This document shows, piece after piece, positions 7,183-15,683 of a stretch of DNA of 64,000 nt; the first letter of the stretch is position 1, and each line of letters starts with the position of its first letter. The notes under the pieces were generated by a model. The model worked only from the letters and a program-made list of their open reading frames with translations. It was not told where the DNA came from and made no database searches. Source of the DNA: Eubacterium sp. UBA3279 (lineage in GTDB: Bacteria; Bacillota; Clostridia; Lachnospirales; Lachnospiraceae); the NCBI GenBank assembly GCA_002361775.1, contig DETV01000038.1, positions 14,566 to 78,565 on the forward strand, written 5' to 3'. The position numbers were made by a program, and so were the translations under genes.

Positions 7183-8970
7183 ATGAAGAAAAAAACATTA
7201 CATTCAAAATCAATTTTCTGGCAGTTGGTAGTATTTGCTCTTTTGATCAGTTTAATACCGATTCTTATTATCAGCAGCCTTTTATTTCAAAAACTGGAAA
7301 GTATGGTAGTGGAAGAAATGATGGAGTATCACAGTCAGATATCTTCCCAGTACACAAAAAATATAGAAGAAAAACTGAAACAGTATCAGGACAGTCTGGA
7401 ATTTATATCAAATAATACCATGATTATGAATACTCTGATGGATGAAGAGAATAATCCATATTTGCGTGGAAAGATTGTCAGTGAAGAAGTAGCGAAATCT
7501 CTTCTTTTAGAGGAACAGAGTGAAATCTATAACTGTATGGTATATTCCATGGTGGATGAGGTGCCGGTTTACGGTCCCAGTGTAACCATGTTTCAGGAGG
7601 CAACCCGGGAATTTTGGTATGATGAGGAAAAATTAAACAGTAATCAATGGTTTTCCTATGAAATACCGGTGAGGGAAAAAGGGATCCTGTCCCTGGTAAA
7701 AGATATTGAAAAAATAGATTTGAATTCTTTTTACAGGCAGCATCTGGGCATTGTGAAGCTGGATATTAATATGGATCGGTTATTTACTCCAGCCGTATTG
7801 AAGGATTCAGGAGACGCCAGCTATGATGTGATTATTTTTGATGATGATAAAGAAGTTTTTTATGTTACGGATAAGGAAAAAATAAAAATTCTGAAACAAT
7901 ATCTGAAAGAAGGGTCAAAGACACGAGAAGATATTAAAACAAAAGAACGGCCAAAAGAAATTGAAACGTATGTGCTGAATGAAACGAATCTGGGTTCCTA
8001 TGGGATGCATATACTTTTTCTGTTTGATAACAAGGAACTGATAGAGCGTAAAACAGAGATTCAATATCTGGTATTTCCCATGTTGATCGTAATGATTCTT
8101 CTTGTGGTGGGATGCGCATATTTTTACAGCCGTAATTTCTCTTCCCGTGTAGAACGACTGGTAAATAAATTTAAGAGAGCAGAGACGGGAGATATGACCC
8201 TGATGGATCCCATAGAGGGAAATGATGAAATCGCAGTGCTGGATCAGCAATTTAGTCATATGCTGGTGAAACTGGATCAATTGATTAAAACAAATTATAT
8301 CCAGCAGTTGGAAAATAAGGAAACTCAGTTGAGAAATCTTCAGTTGCAGATCAATCCTCATTTTCTGTATAACACTCTGGAAACCATCAGTTCCATAGCA
8401 GCCGTTAAGCAGGCGTTTGTAGTATGTGATATGTGTCAGAAGCTGGGAGAAATTTTCCGGTACAGTCTGGGAAAAAATCACGGAGAATTTGTTACTCTGG
8501 AGCAGGAACTGGTGCATACCCAAAACTATATTTTTATTCAAAAGATTCGTTATGGAAGCCGGTTTGAGGTGTTTTATAATGTGGAGGTGGACGTAAGCCA
8601 TTTCCGAATTTTGAGATTTATCCTGCAGCCTATCGTGGAAAATGCGATTTTACATGGTCTGGGTGAACTGACAGGAACAGGTACTCTGGAGATTTCTGTA
8701 TATGAGCAGGATGAAAAGCTCCTGATTAAAATTGCAGATGACGGGGTGGGAATGGATGAAGAAAAAGTTGCAGAACTGAATGAATATATCAATGAAAAGA
8801 AAATACTAAAAGACAGCAAGAAGAGTATAGGAATCAGAAATGTAAATCAGAGAATCAAACTTTCCTGCGGTGAGGAATATGGGGTGAAAATTACAAGCCA
8901 TCCTTATCAGGGCAGTTGTTTTTCTTTATGGCTGCCAATCATTAAAGGAGGAAAACAGGATGAGACATAA
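7183..8970 (+). CDS. Sensor histidine kinase, YesM/LytS-type
   Basis: 595 residues. A membrane helix near residues 11-33, an extracellular region of about 260 residues, a second helix near 302-320, then a HAMP-like linker. The His_kinase block 'QINPHFLYNTLETISS' contains the phosphorylated His393. A GHKL ATPase domain follows, with 'VENAILHGL' (N box) and 'IADDGVGM' (G1). This is the two-helix YesM class that usually senses extracellular sugars through its Cache-like domain. It overlaps the response regulator gene by 11 bases, so the two are translationally coupled. The sugar importer 6 kb downstream is a possible target. Confidence 0.93.
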   Translation: MKKKTLHSKSIFWQLVVFALLISLIPILIISSLLFQKLESMVVEEMMEYHSQISSQYTKNIEEKLKQYQDSLEFISNNTMIMNTLMDEENNPYLRGKIVSEEVAKSLLLEEQSEIYNCMVYSMVDEVPVYGPSVTMFQEATREFWYDEEKLNSNQWFSYEIPVREKGILSLVKDIEKIDLNSFYRQHLGIVKLDINMDRLFTPAVLKDSGDASYDVIIFDDDKEVFYVTDKEKIKILKQYLKEGSKTREDIKTKERPKEIETYVLNETNLGSYGMHILFLFDNKELIERKTEIQYLVFPMLIVMILLVVGCAYFYSRNFSSRVERLVNKFKRAETGDMTLMDPIEGNDEIAVLDQQFSHMLVKLDQLIKTNYIQQLENKETQLRNLQLQINPHFLYNTLETISSIAAVKQAFVVCDMCQKLGEIFRYSLGKNHGEFVTLEQELVHTQNYIFIQKIRYGSRFEVFYNVEVDVSHFRILRFILQPIVENAILHGLGELTGTGTLEISVYEQDEKLLIKIADDGVGMDEEKVAELNEYINEKKILKDSKKSIGIRNVNQRIKLSCGEEYGVKITSHPYQGSCFSLWLPIIKGGKQDET

Positions 8971-10576
8971 TATATTGATTGTAGATGATGAGAAATTGAT
9001 CCGCCAGGGCTTGAAAGCCAGGCTGGAATATCTGGGAATTGATGTGGATGAGATTTTTGAAGCTTCCAACGGTATGGAGGCATTGGAAGTGGTCAAAAAT
9101 CATATCGTGGATATTGCAGTAACTGATATTCGTATGCCGGACATGGATGGTCTGACATTAATACAGGAAATGAAAAAAATACAAAAAAATATTCAATTTG
9201 TAGTATTGAGCGGTTATGCGGAATTTTCTTATGCGGAGAAAGCAATCCGTTTGGATGTGAAAGCGTATCTGTTAAAACCGGTATCCAGCGAAGAATTGAA
9301 AAATACTTTCCAGAGATTGTATGCAGATATGAAAAATCATATGAAGATACAAAATGCTGTCCGGATGAAACGACAGTTGGACCGGGAAAAACAGGAATAT
9401 CTTCTGGAAAAAGAAATGAATACTTTTTTGTCTACCACGGAAGAGAGAATTATGAGTGTTGATTTACTGTGTCAACTCTCCGGGATTCCCGTGGAAAACT
9501 ATAACCGGGACAGAATACAAATGTATTTTTGTATGATTCGGATAAATAAAGAGAGTTATGAAAATAAGAATTTCCGCCAGGTGGATTACGAACTGATACG
9601 TTTTTCCATAAAAAATGTATTTTATGAATTGGAATCAGAATGTAAAAAATTTATTGTAAACAGTCTTTCCGATCACAATTATCTCTATGCGCTGTTTCTG
9701 GGAAAAGATGAGAAGTCCATCCGAGAGGAAATTGAGAGGATTTTCTTGAAAATGCGTTCTGTACTGGAAAACAAAATGGATATTTATCTCACTTTTGGAG
9801 TGAGCAGGTCTACCGCTCAGATGAGGGGACGGGCAGTACAGGAAGCAAAAGAAGCGTTAAATCAGAGAATCATATACGGAAATTCCAATATTTATTTCCA
9901 TGAAGATATTGTGATCTGGAACGAACAGGAATTCCCGAGAACTCAGGTTTATCTGCTGAAACAGTATATGGAAAAGAGTGAAGCGGATAAAATACAGGAA
10001 TTGCTTCATGAGATTTTTTCTGAAGAATTGGTGAAAAAATACGGAAGTTCTTACCTGAGGATTATGTGGGTTCGGATATTGAATATGATTTTTCAACTGT
10101 GTGACGGGAAGGAAAATAAAAATATCAGTGCAGAAGAATTATTGATGAATTTGAATCTTCCCGATTATATGCAGTCGATTTCCGAGATAAGGCAGAAAAT
10201 TTCCGAGATTCTTATGAGCTGCATGAAAACAGACGGGATGGCTGAGGTGAGCGCCCGAAGTAAAATTCAGATGGCAGTCCGGTATATTCACAAGCATTAC
10301 AGTGAAAATATTACTATTTTAGATCTGGCGGAGCGGTATGAGATGAGTCCCAATTACTTTTCTTCTATTTTTAAGCAGGAGATTGGTATATCGGCAGTCA
10401 ACTTTATTACAGATGTGCGGATGAAAAAAGCGCAGGAGTTATTGTCCCAGTCAGATAACAGCGTGGTGGATATCGCAAAAAAAGTGGGATATGAGGACAG
10501 CCAGTATTTCTTCAGGGTATTTAAAAAGAATGTGGGTATGACGCCTCTTCAGTATCGGGAAGAAAACAGAAATTAA
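8960..10576 (+). CDS. Response regulator with AraC-type DNA-binding domain, YesN-like
   Basis: 538 residues. A receiver domain at 1-125 has the acidic pair D9-D10, phospho-acceptor D56 ('VTDIRMPDMDG') and the conserved lysine in 'YLLKPV'. A middle region of about 280 residues resembles the linker of YesN proteins. Two helix-turn-helix motifs close the protein, ending in 'DSQYFFRVFKKNVGMTPLQYRE', typical of AraC. It acts in the cytosol as a phosphorylation-controlled activator, usually of adjacent sugar importer genes. Partner of the kinase just upstream. Its binding site is unknown; a direct repeat before the importer genes is a candidate. Confidence 0.94.
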   Translation: MRHNILIVDDEKLIRQGLKARLEYLGIDVDEIFEASNGMEALEVVKNHIVDIAVTDIRMPDMDGLTLIQEMKKIQKNIQFVVLSGYAEFSYAEKAIRLDVKAYLLKPVSSEELKNTFQRLYADMKNHMKIQNAVRMKRQLDREKQEYLLEKEMNTFLSTTEERIMSVDLLCQLSGIPVENYNRDRIQMYFCMIRINKESYENKNFRQVDYELIRFSIKNVFYELESECKKFIVNSLSDHNYLYALFLGKDEKSIREEIERIFLKMRSVLENKMDIYLTFGVSRSTAQMRGRAVQEAKEALNQRIIYGNSNIYFHEDIVIWNEQEFPRTQVYLLKQYMEKSEADKIQELLHEIFSEELVKKYGSSYLRIMWVRILNMIFQLCDGKENKNISAEELLMNLNLPDYMQSISEIRQKISEILMSCMKTDGMAEVSARSKIQMAVRYIHKHYSENITILDLAERYEMSPNYFSSIFKQEIGISAVNFITDVRMKKAQELLSQSDNSVVDIAKKVGYEDSQYFFRVFKKNVGMTPLQYREENRN

Positions 10577-10581
10577 AACAG

Positions 10582-10636
10582 AAAACATCGTTTTTTACAG
10601 GATAGTAGAATTCTCTAGTGAAAAACGGTGTTTTTT
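10582..10636 (+). terminator. Terminator after the two-component operon
   Basis: AAACATCGTTTTTTAC pairs with GTGAAAAACGGTGTTT with two G-T pairs, followed by T residues. Confidence 0.75.
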
Positions 10637-10700
10637 CTATTTTCTCAAAAAGTGTTTTGCTATATAGTGATGTCATTAAAAAGGAAAGGGAGGAAATGCA

Positions 10701-11942
10701 ATGCAAAAGTTTAAAAAAATTACGGATCAGAGGGTAACTCTGTTTCTATTTTTCCTGTGTTGGTTTGCATATTTTATGTCATACATTGGAAGATTAAATT
10801 ATTCTTCTGCTATGACAGCCATGATTCAGGAAAGTGTTTTGACAAAAAGTGAAGCCGGCTTTATCAGCATGGTTTATTTTTTTACCTATGGGATCGGTCA
10901 GTTGTGTAACGGAATTCTGGGAGATAAATTCCATCCCGGAAAAATGATTTTTACCGGATTGGGCGTGGCTGCAATAGCCAATTTACTGATGGGATTTACA
11001 GAAAATTTCATTCTCATGTCACTGATCTGGGGAATAAACGGATATGCACAGGCCATGATCTGGCCCCCAATTATTCGTATTTTTGCGGAAATGTTGGAAG
11101 GAAGCAGAAAAATCCAATTTTGTATTAACATTGTTTCTTCTCAGGTGGTGGGAACTTTGGGGTCTTACCTTATTGCAGCAGGAGTTATGTGGCTGATCGG
11201 ATGGAAAGCAGTGTTCGGCGCAGCGGCTCTTTGTCTGGGAGCTATGGCGGTGATCTGGCTTTGGGGATTCAAAAGAGTAGAGAAATTTTCCATGGAACAC
11301 GGGTATCTTCCAGATGAAACGGTAAAAAATGATACACAGAGACAGAAAGCTCAGGGAAAAATGTCTGAACTTTTGATTGGTTCCGGTTTGATTGCGGTAG
11401 TTTTCCCTGTTGTGATCCACGGAATGTTGAAAGATGGAGTAACTACCTGGGTACCTACGTTTATTACGGAAACTTATTTTACCTCTCCTGCTTTTTCGAT
11501 TTTGATTACCACAGTGCTTCCCATTGTAAATTTAACAGGGGCATATGCGGCGCAGTATGTATACAGAAAATGTAAAAAGAGAGAATATATGGCAGCGATT
11601 GTATTTTTTGCAATTGCCACAGCGGCGCTTTTGGGAATCTGGGTTGGAAAATCGTATTCCATGGTACTTACCGTAGTGTTATTTGCCATGATCACAGCTT
11701 CTATGATGGCTGTAAATACGTTGTTTGTGAATATGCTTCCGCTGCGTTTTGAAAAACAGGAAAGGGTATCTACAGTATCCGGTTTCCTCAATTCCATGGC
11801 TTATCTGGGAACGGCAGTATCTACCTACACCATTGGCTTGATGGTAGAAAACCTGGGATGGAACATTACAATTGGAAGCTGGGTGATTTTTACAATGGCG
11901 GCTCTGATCTGTTGTGTGATTTTCAGAAAAAAAGAATTTTAA
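10701..11942 (+). CDS. MFS transporter, organophosphate antiporter-like
   Basis: 413 residues and about twelve membrane helices. The start 'FLFFLCWFAYFMSYIGRLNYS' and 'TYGIGQLCNGILGDKFHPG' match the branch of the major facilitator superfamily that includes GlpT and UhpT sugar-phosphate antiporters. The two-component genes lie upstream, as UhpAB lie beside uhpT in enterobacteria, so regulation of this carrier by that pair is plausible. A GGAGG site precedes the start. The transported compound cannot be read from sequence alone; phosphorylated sugars or related anions are the best guess. Confidence 0.8.
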   Translation: MQKFKKITDQRVTLFLFFLCWFAYFMSYIGRLNYSSAMTAMIQESVLTKSEAGFISMVYFFTYGIGQLCNGILGDKFHPGKMIFTGLGVAAIANLLMGFTENFILMSLIWGINGYAQAMIWPPIIRIFAEMLEGSRKIQFCINIVSSQVVGTLGSYLIAAGVMWLIGWKAVFGAAALCLGAMAVIWLWGFKRVEKFSMEHGYLPDETVKNDTQRQKAQGKMSELLIGSGLIAVVFPVVIHGMLKDGVTTWVPTFITETYFTSPAFSILITTVLPIVNLTGAYAAQYVYRKCKKREYMAAIVFFAIATAALLGIWVGKSYSMVLTVVLFAMITASMMAVNTLFVNMLPLRFEKQERVSTVSGFLNSMAYLGTAVSTYTIGLMVENLGWNITIGSWVIFTMAALICCVIFRKKEF

Positions 11943-11955
11943 AATGGCGTGATAT

Positions 11956-12005
11956 AAAAAATACAGGAAGTTATCGATGAGAACCGATGGCTTCCTGTAT
12001 TTTTA
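11956..12005. terminator. Bidirectional terminator between the MFS gene and the PHP gene
   Basis: AAAATACAGGAAG pairs with CTTCCTGTATTTT; A and T runs on both sides serve two convergent genes. Confidence 0.85.
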
Positions 12006-12007
12006 TA

Positions 12008-12916
12008 TTAAAGATGTAAGACCGGACTTACACAGACCAGATTTTCCAAAATGGTTTCATTTTCAAATAATTTTGGAATAATGATGGTTTCATTTTCCTG
12101 GAACCGGGAAAGAGGAATCTGTTCGTCTGCTCCGCAGGTGATCGTTCTCTGGGGTGTTTTCAGAGTGATCCGGTAGTTTTCCAGTGGCAAAGGCTGGTAT
12201 CCCGGTTTGTTCATCTGCTTTATGGAAAATGTGAGGATTCCGTCTTTCAGGTGAGTCTCCAGCAGAGGACCTTTGCAGACCCAGGTGCGTCCCTGACGGA
12301 TTGCGGCGGAGAGTTCTTCTGTTACATCTTGTCCTGGTTCGCCTTCTATATAGGTGGAGTAGTGACCGTGAAGAGTGCTGTTTCCGTGAAGATCCATACC
12401 GCAGGTGGCTGCAAGGCGTTCGCCCTGTAAAACAAGGCTTTCCCAAAGTAACAGTCCCTGTTCGTTTACTTCAAGAGGTTCCGGATTGTTGAAAATCTCA
12501 ATAAAATTACAACAGGAGTAATCTGTCATGGTCATAACAAACCGGCATCCCTGAGCAAAGGGCCATCCGAAGGAATATGGATGGGCAATACCTGCCAGAG
12601 CGCCTTTTTCTTTTAATGCCTGAAAGAGAAGCTCCGGTTTATGAAGATTGATATTTTCCCAGGGAACATATTCGGTTAGATTAAAACAGAGAATATGACC
12701 ATAATAAGTGGTATATTCCATTCCGTAAATACAGGAGAGAGAAAGGTCTTCCTTTTCCAGAAGTTCTTTTATTTTCCTGTGACCGGAGATGGTATTGTGA
12801 TCGGTGAGAGCAAAGGCATCTACCTGATCTTCTGCCATAAATTCTGCCAGTTCCCGGCAGGTGAACACCGCATCTGATTCGGTGGTATGATTATGTAATT
12901 CCAAACGTTTATACAT
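12008..12916 (-). CDS. PHP-domain metallohydrolase, CehA/McbA-like
   Basis: 302 residues. Metal-binding motifs of the PHP fold are in order: 'LHNHTTES' near residue 7, 'ALTDHNTI' near 36, 'GIAHPYSFGW' near 112 and 'GMDLHG' near 174. These histidines and aspartates bind two or three metal ions and hydrolyse phosphate esters or related bonds. The C-terminal 90 residues look like a small beta domain. It is the second gene of a minus-strand pair, 18 bases after the 156-residue protein. A second PHP protein lies across the divergent promoter region. Substrate unknown; a sugar phosphate or phosphodiester tied to this locus is inferred. Confidence 0.82.
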   Translation of the reverse strand: MYKRLELHNHTTESDAVFTCRELAEFMAEDQVDAFALTDHNTISGHRKIKELLEKEDLSLSCIYGMEYTTYYGHILCFNLTEYVPWENINLHKPELLFQALKEKGALAGIAHPYSFGWPFAQGCRFVMTMTDYSCCNFIEIFNNPEPLEVNEQGLLLWESLVLQGERLAATCGMDLHGNSTLHGHYSTYIEGEPGQDVTEELSAAIRQGRTWVCKGPLLETHLKDGILTFSIKQMNKPGYQPLPLENYRITLKTPQRTITCGADEQIPLSRFQENETIIIPKLFENETILENLVCVSPVLHL

Positions 12917-12934
12917 AGTGATACAACTCCTTTC

Positions 12935-13405
12935 TTATCGTACGCGCACAGTCAGGGAGTATTCTGTATTATCCAGAAGAACGGAAAAAGCAAGAATCGT
13001 TACTTTCAAAACGCCTTCAATGGAAGATTGGGGAATACAGCCTTCCGTAGCCTCATCAGACGTAAAATGCATATGGCGTGTGGTAAGCTGACGGTGAATA
13101 CATCCCATAAATTCGTCATTCAGAGTTGCCAGTGTGTGGATTTCTGTTTTCATGTCATGATAGATGGCGTGTTCCAGCTCTTCTTCCGAAGCAGCCACAA
13201 GACCATACTCTCTGGCACAGTATTCTTTCAGATAGTCTTTCATTTCCCCGGTAATATCTTCTGGTGAAAAATGCTGGGGCTTAAAGGAAAATTCAATGTC
13301 CAGTTCATCATAAGACTGATCCAGGCAAACGGTGTAGGAAATTTGTCCCACAAAATCTTTACACAATTTTCCCTCTACATGATAGACAGTTTTCATATCA
13401 TTCAT
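12935..13405 (-). CDS. Unrecognised protein of 156 residues
   Basis: I do not recognise the family. The protein is acidic, without signal peptide or membrane helix. It has several histidines ('HRQLTTRHMHFTSDEATEGC') and begins with a beta-rich region ('VYHVEGKLCKDFVGQISYTV'). The start at 13405 has GGGAGG upstream. It is the first gene of a two-gene minus-strand unit with the PHP hydrolase and diverges from the second PHP gene. By context it may serve the same catabolic locus, for example as a small binding or folding partner; that is inference only. Confidence 0.65.
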   Translation of the reverse strand: MNDMKTVYHVEGKLCKDFVGQISYTVCLDQSYDELDIEFSFKPQHFSPEDITGEMKDYLKEYCAREYGLVAASEEELEHAIYHDMKTEIHTLATLNDEFMGCIHRQLTTRHMHFTSDEATEGCIPQSSIEGVLKVTILAFSVLLDNTEYSLTVRVR

Positions 13406-13611
13406 TGTAAAACCTCCCGTTGGTAATAATTACGGTACTTCTTTAAAATAAAGAAGAATCCTGTCGATTCGTATGATAGACATTTCTTAGAAGGATGTCA
13501 ATACAAGATGAAGAATCGTAGAAATTTCCAGTGTTTTTGAAAGTAATTTACATTTTTCCATTAGTTGTATTTTGTTATACTGAAAAAAACAAAAAAGGAG
13601 GAAGCAGGAGT

Positions 13612-14526
13612 ATGGAAAAGAGAACATTATATGCAGAAGGCGAGTTTAAAAAGGGTAATCTTCATACCCATTCCACCCGGTCAGACGGAGAGCATACACC
13701 GGCAGAAATAGCGGAACATTACAGAAGCAAGGGCTATGATTTCCTGGCGATCACAGATCATTGGGTGTATGGAACCCATCAGGAACTGAACAGAGAGGAT
13801 TTTCTTATGTTCCCGGGAACAGAATTGGATATTGAACTTCCGGGAAGAAAAGATCATCATCTGGTAGGCTTTGGCCTTCCTGAGACAAATACTATTCCGG
13901 ATAATTATACCTTTGAGGATGAAAGAAAAGACATTACTCTCAGTACAGCAGAGAGAATTATTGAATATTTTGGACAGCATGGAAACGTTACTTTGTATGG
14001 ACATCCCTATTGGTCCAAGGTGGATTCTTCTGAGATCAAGTATCTTCAGGGATTGATTGGTATGGAAATTTATAATCACGGTTCAGAATTCTGGGGAAAT
14101 AACGGAAATTCAGAAACCTATTTTGACCATTTCCTTTTTGTGAGAAATCGTATATATTGCTTTGCCACAGATGACGCTCATGATCTTACCGAGCATAGTC
14201 TGGGTGGATTTATTATGGTGAAAACAAAAGAATTTACCCATAAAGGAATCATGCAGGCTATTATAGACGGAAGTTTTTATGCCTCTTCCGGTCCCCTGAT
14301 CCATGATTTCTATGTGAAAGACGGGGTGGCGAAGGTGACCTGCGCTCCCTGTGAACGTATTTATTTCCAGACGCCTCACAGAGGAGGACAGTTTTTCAGT
14401 GAAACAGGTGATCTGACAGAAGGAGAATTTGTTCTGAATGGGGATGAAGAATACGTAAGAGTGACCATTTGTGACGAAAAAGGCAGAAAAGCCTGGACAC
14501 AGCCTATTTGGCTCTGGTTATTTTAA
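13612..14526 (+). CDS. PHP-domain metallohydrolase, CehA/McbA-like (second copy)
   Basis: 304 residues from ATG 13612, chosen for the AGGAGG about 13 bases upstream; an earlier ATG at 13531 is unsupported. PHP motifs: 'NLHTHSTRSDGEHTP', 'AITDHWVYG', 'LYGHPYW' and 'FATDDAHD'. The last gives the conserved DDAH of the CehA branch. The C-terminal part ('IYFQTPHRGGQFFS') is a small beta domain. It shares fold but little sequence with the PHP protein encoded on the other strand. It precedes the importer genes by 178 bases. Probably a cytosolic metal-dependent phosphoesterase of this locus; substrate unknown. Confidence 0.85.
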   Translation: MEKRTLYAEGEFKKGNLHTHSTRSDGEHTPAEIAEHYRSKGYDFLAITDHWVYGTHQELNREDFLMFPGTELDIELPGRKDHHLVGFGLPETNTIPDNYTFEDERKDITLSTAERIIEYFGQHGNVTLYGHPYWSKVDSSEIKYLQGLIGMEIYNHGSEFWGNNGNSETYFDHFLFVRNRIYCFATDDAHDLTEHSLGGFIMVKTKEFTHKGIMQAIIDGSFYASSGPLIHDFYVKDGVAKVTCAPCERIYFQTPHRGGQFFSETGDLTEGEFVLNGDEEYVRVTICDEKGRKAWTQPIWLWLF

Positions 14527-14547
14527 AATTAAATCTCTGTAAAGGAA

Positions 14548-14665
14548 AAGTTAAGAAAATAACTTTGTATGTGGATAAAAGTATAAAAAACAATGGACTA
14601 TTTTCAGAGCGTAGAATTATCCATAGAATATAGAAGTTTTATCCATTGTTAATAAGTTAAGAAAA
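14548..14665 (+). repeat. Direct repeat of 12 bases and an inverted repeat before the importer operon
   Basis: AAGTTAAGAAAA occurs at 14548-14559 and 14654-14665, 106 bases apart. Between them AACAATGGA (14589-14597) and TCCATTGTT (14642-14650) form a 9-base inverted repeat with a wide gap. AraC-type activators often bind direct repeats, so these are candidate regulator sites. Confidence 0.4.
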
Positions 14666-14675
14666 ATTTTATAAT
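14646..14675 (+). promoter_or_regulatory. Promoter of the sugar importer operon
   Basis: TTGTTA (14646-14651), an 18-base spacer and TATAAT (14670-14675). The -35 box is weak and lies against the second direct repeat, as expected for an activated promoter. Confidence 0.5.
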
Positions 14676-14704
14676 ATACTCATCAAAGAGAAGGAGGAAA
14701 CCTT

Positions 14705-15658
14705 ATGCAAACAGCAAGTGTTGGGAAGCAGAAGAAGTATAAGCCGCCCAAACAGCCGCTGGGGAAGAGACTGCTCCGTTATTGGCCGCTGTATGTGATG
14801 CTGATTCCATGTATCATTTACTACATATTGATCTGCTATGTTCCAATGGCAGGTTCTGTACTGGCTTTTAAGGACTATTCTTTCAAGAAGGGTATCTGGG
14901 GAAGCCCCTGGGTAGGATTTGATTATTTCAAAACCTTTTTTAACAGCTACGACGCCCCAAGGCTGATCAAGAATACACTGACCATTGGTGTGATCAAATG
15001 TATTCTGGAATTTCCATTCGCGATTATACTGGCTCTTTTGCTGAATGAAATCCGTAACATGAAGTTCAAGAAGGTGGCTCAGACAATCACTTATCTGCCT
15101 CACTTCCTCTCATCCGTTATCATCGTAACCATGATTCAGAGAATCCTGGCTCCGAATACCGGTATTTTAAACCAGGCAATCTCAGCTCTGGGTGGAGATG
15201 GAAGTACATTCTTTATGATGGAAGCAGATTATTTCTATCAGATTTTGTTCTCCATGGACTTGTGGAGAAATATCGGATGGGATTCCATCATGTATCTGGC
15301 AGCGATCAGTAGTGTGGATATGGCTCTCTATGAAGCGGCAGAGATGGATGGATGCGGTAAGCTGAAAAAAATGTGGCATATTACCTTGCCAAGTATCCGA
15401 GGAACCATTGGTCTTCTGTTTATCATGGGTATCGGTGGTATCTTGTCCTCTGGTGTTGACCAGGTATGGCTGTTGAGAACACCGGGTAACATGGTAGTAG
15501 CAGATACATTGGACGTATATGTGGTACGTATGGGTATCCAGGGAGGACAGTTTGGATATGCTACGGCAATCGGACTGGTACAGGGTCTTGTAGGACTGGT
15601 ACTGGTTGTGGTATGTAACAAGATTTGTGAGAAGATGACAGAAGTAAGTTTGTGGTAA
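14705..15658 (+). CDS. ABC importer permease, LplB/YteP-type
   Basis: 317 residues with six membrane helices. The motif facing the ATPase, 'EAAEMDGCGKLKKMWHITLPS', is the EAA loop of binding-protein-dependent permeases. The N-terminus 'LRYWPLYVMLIPCIIYYILI' is typical for the first permease of the LplB group, which imports oligosaccharides or uronides. No ATPase gene is present; systems of this group use a shared MsmX-like ATPase encoded elsewhere. First gene of the importer operon, with AGGAGG before the start. Confidence 0.92.
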   Translation: MQTASVGKQKKYKPPKQPLGKRLLRYWPLYVMLIPCIIYYILICYVPMAGSVLAFKDYSFKKGIWGSPWVGFDYFKTFFNSYDAPRLIKNTLTIGVIKCILEFPFAIILALLLNEIRNMKFKKVAQTITYLPHFLSSVIIVTMIQRILAPNTGILNQAISALGGDGSTFFMMEADYFYQILFSMDLWRNIGWDSIMYLAAISSVDMALYEAAEMDGCGKLKKMWHITLPSIRGTIGLLFIMGIGGILSSGVDQVWLLRTPGNMVVADTLDVYVVRMGIQGGQFGYATAIGLVQGLVGLVLVVVCNKICEKMTEVSLW

Positions 15659-15683
15659 AACACGTATTATTAGGAGGTTTAGT

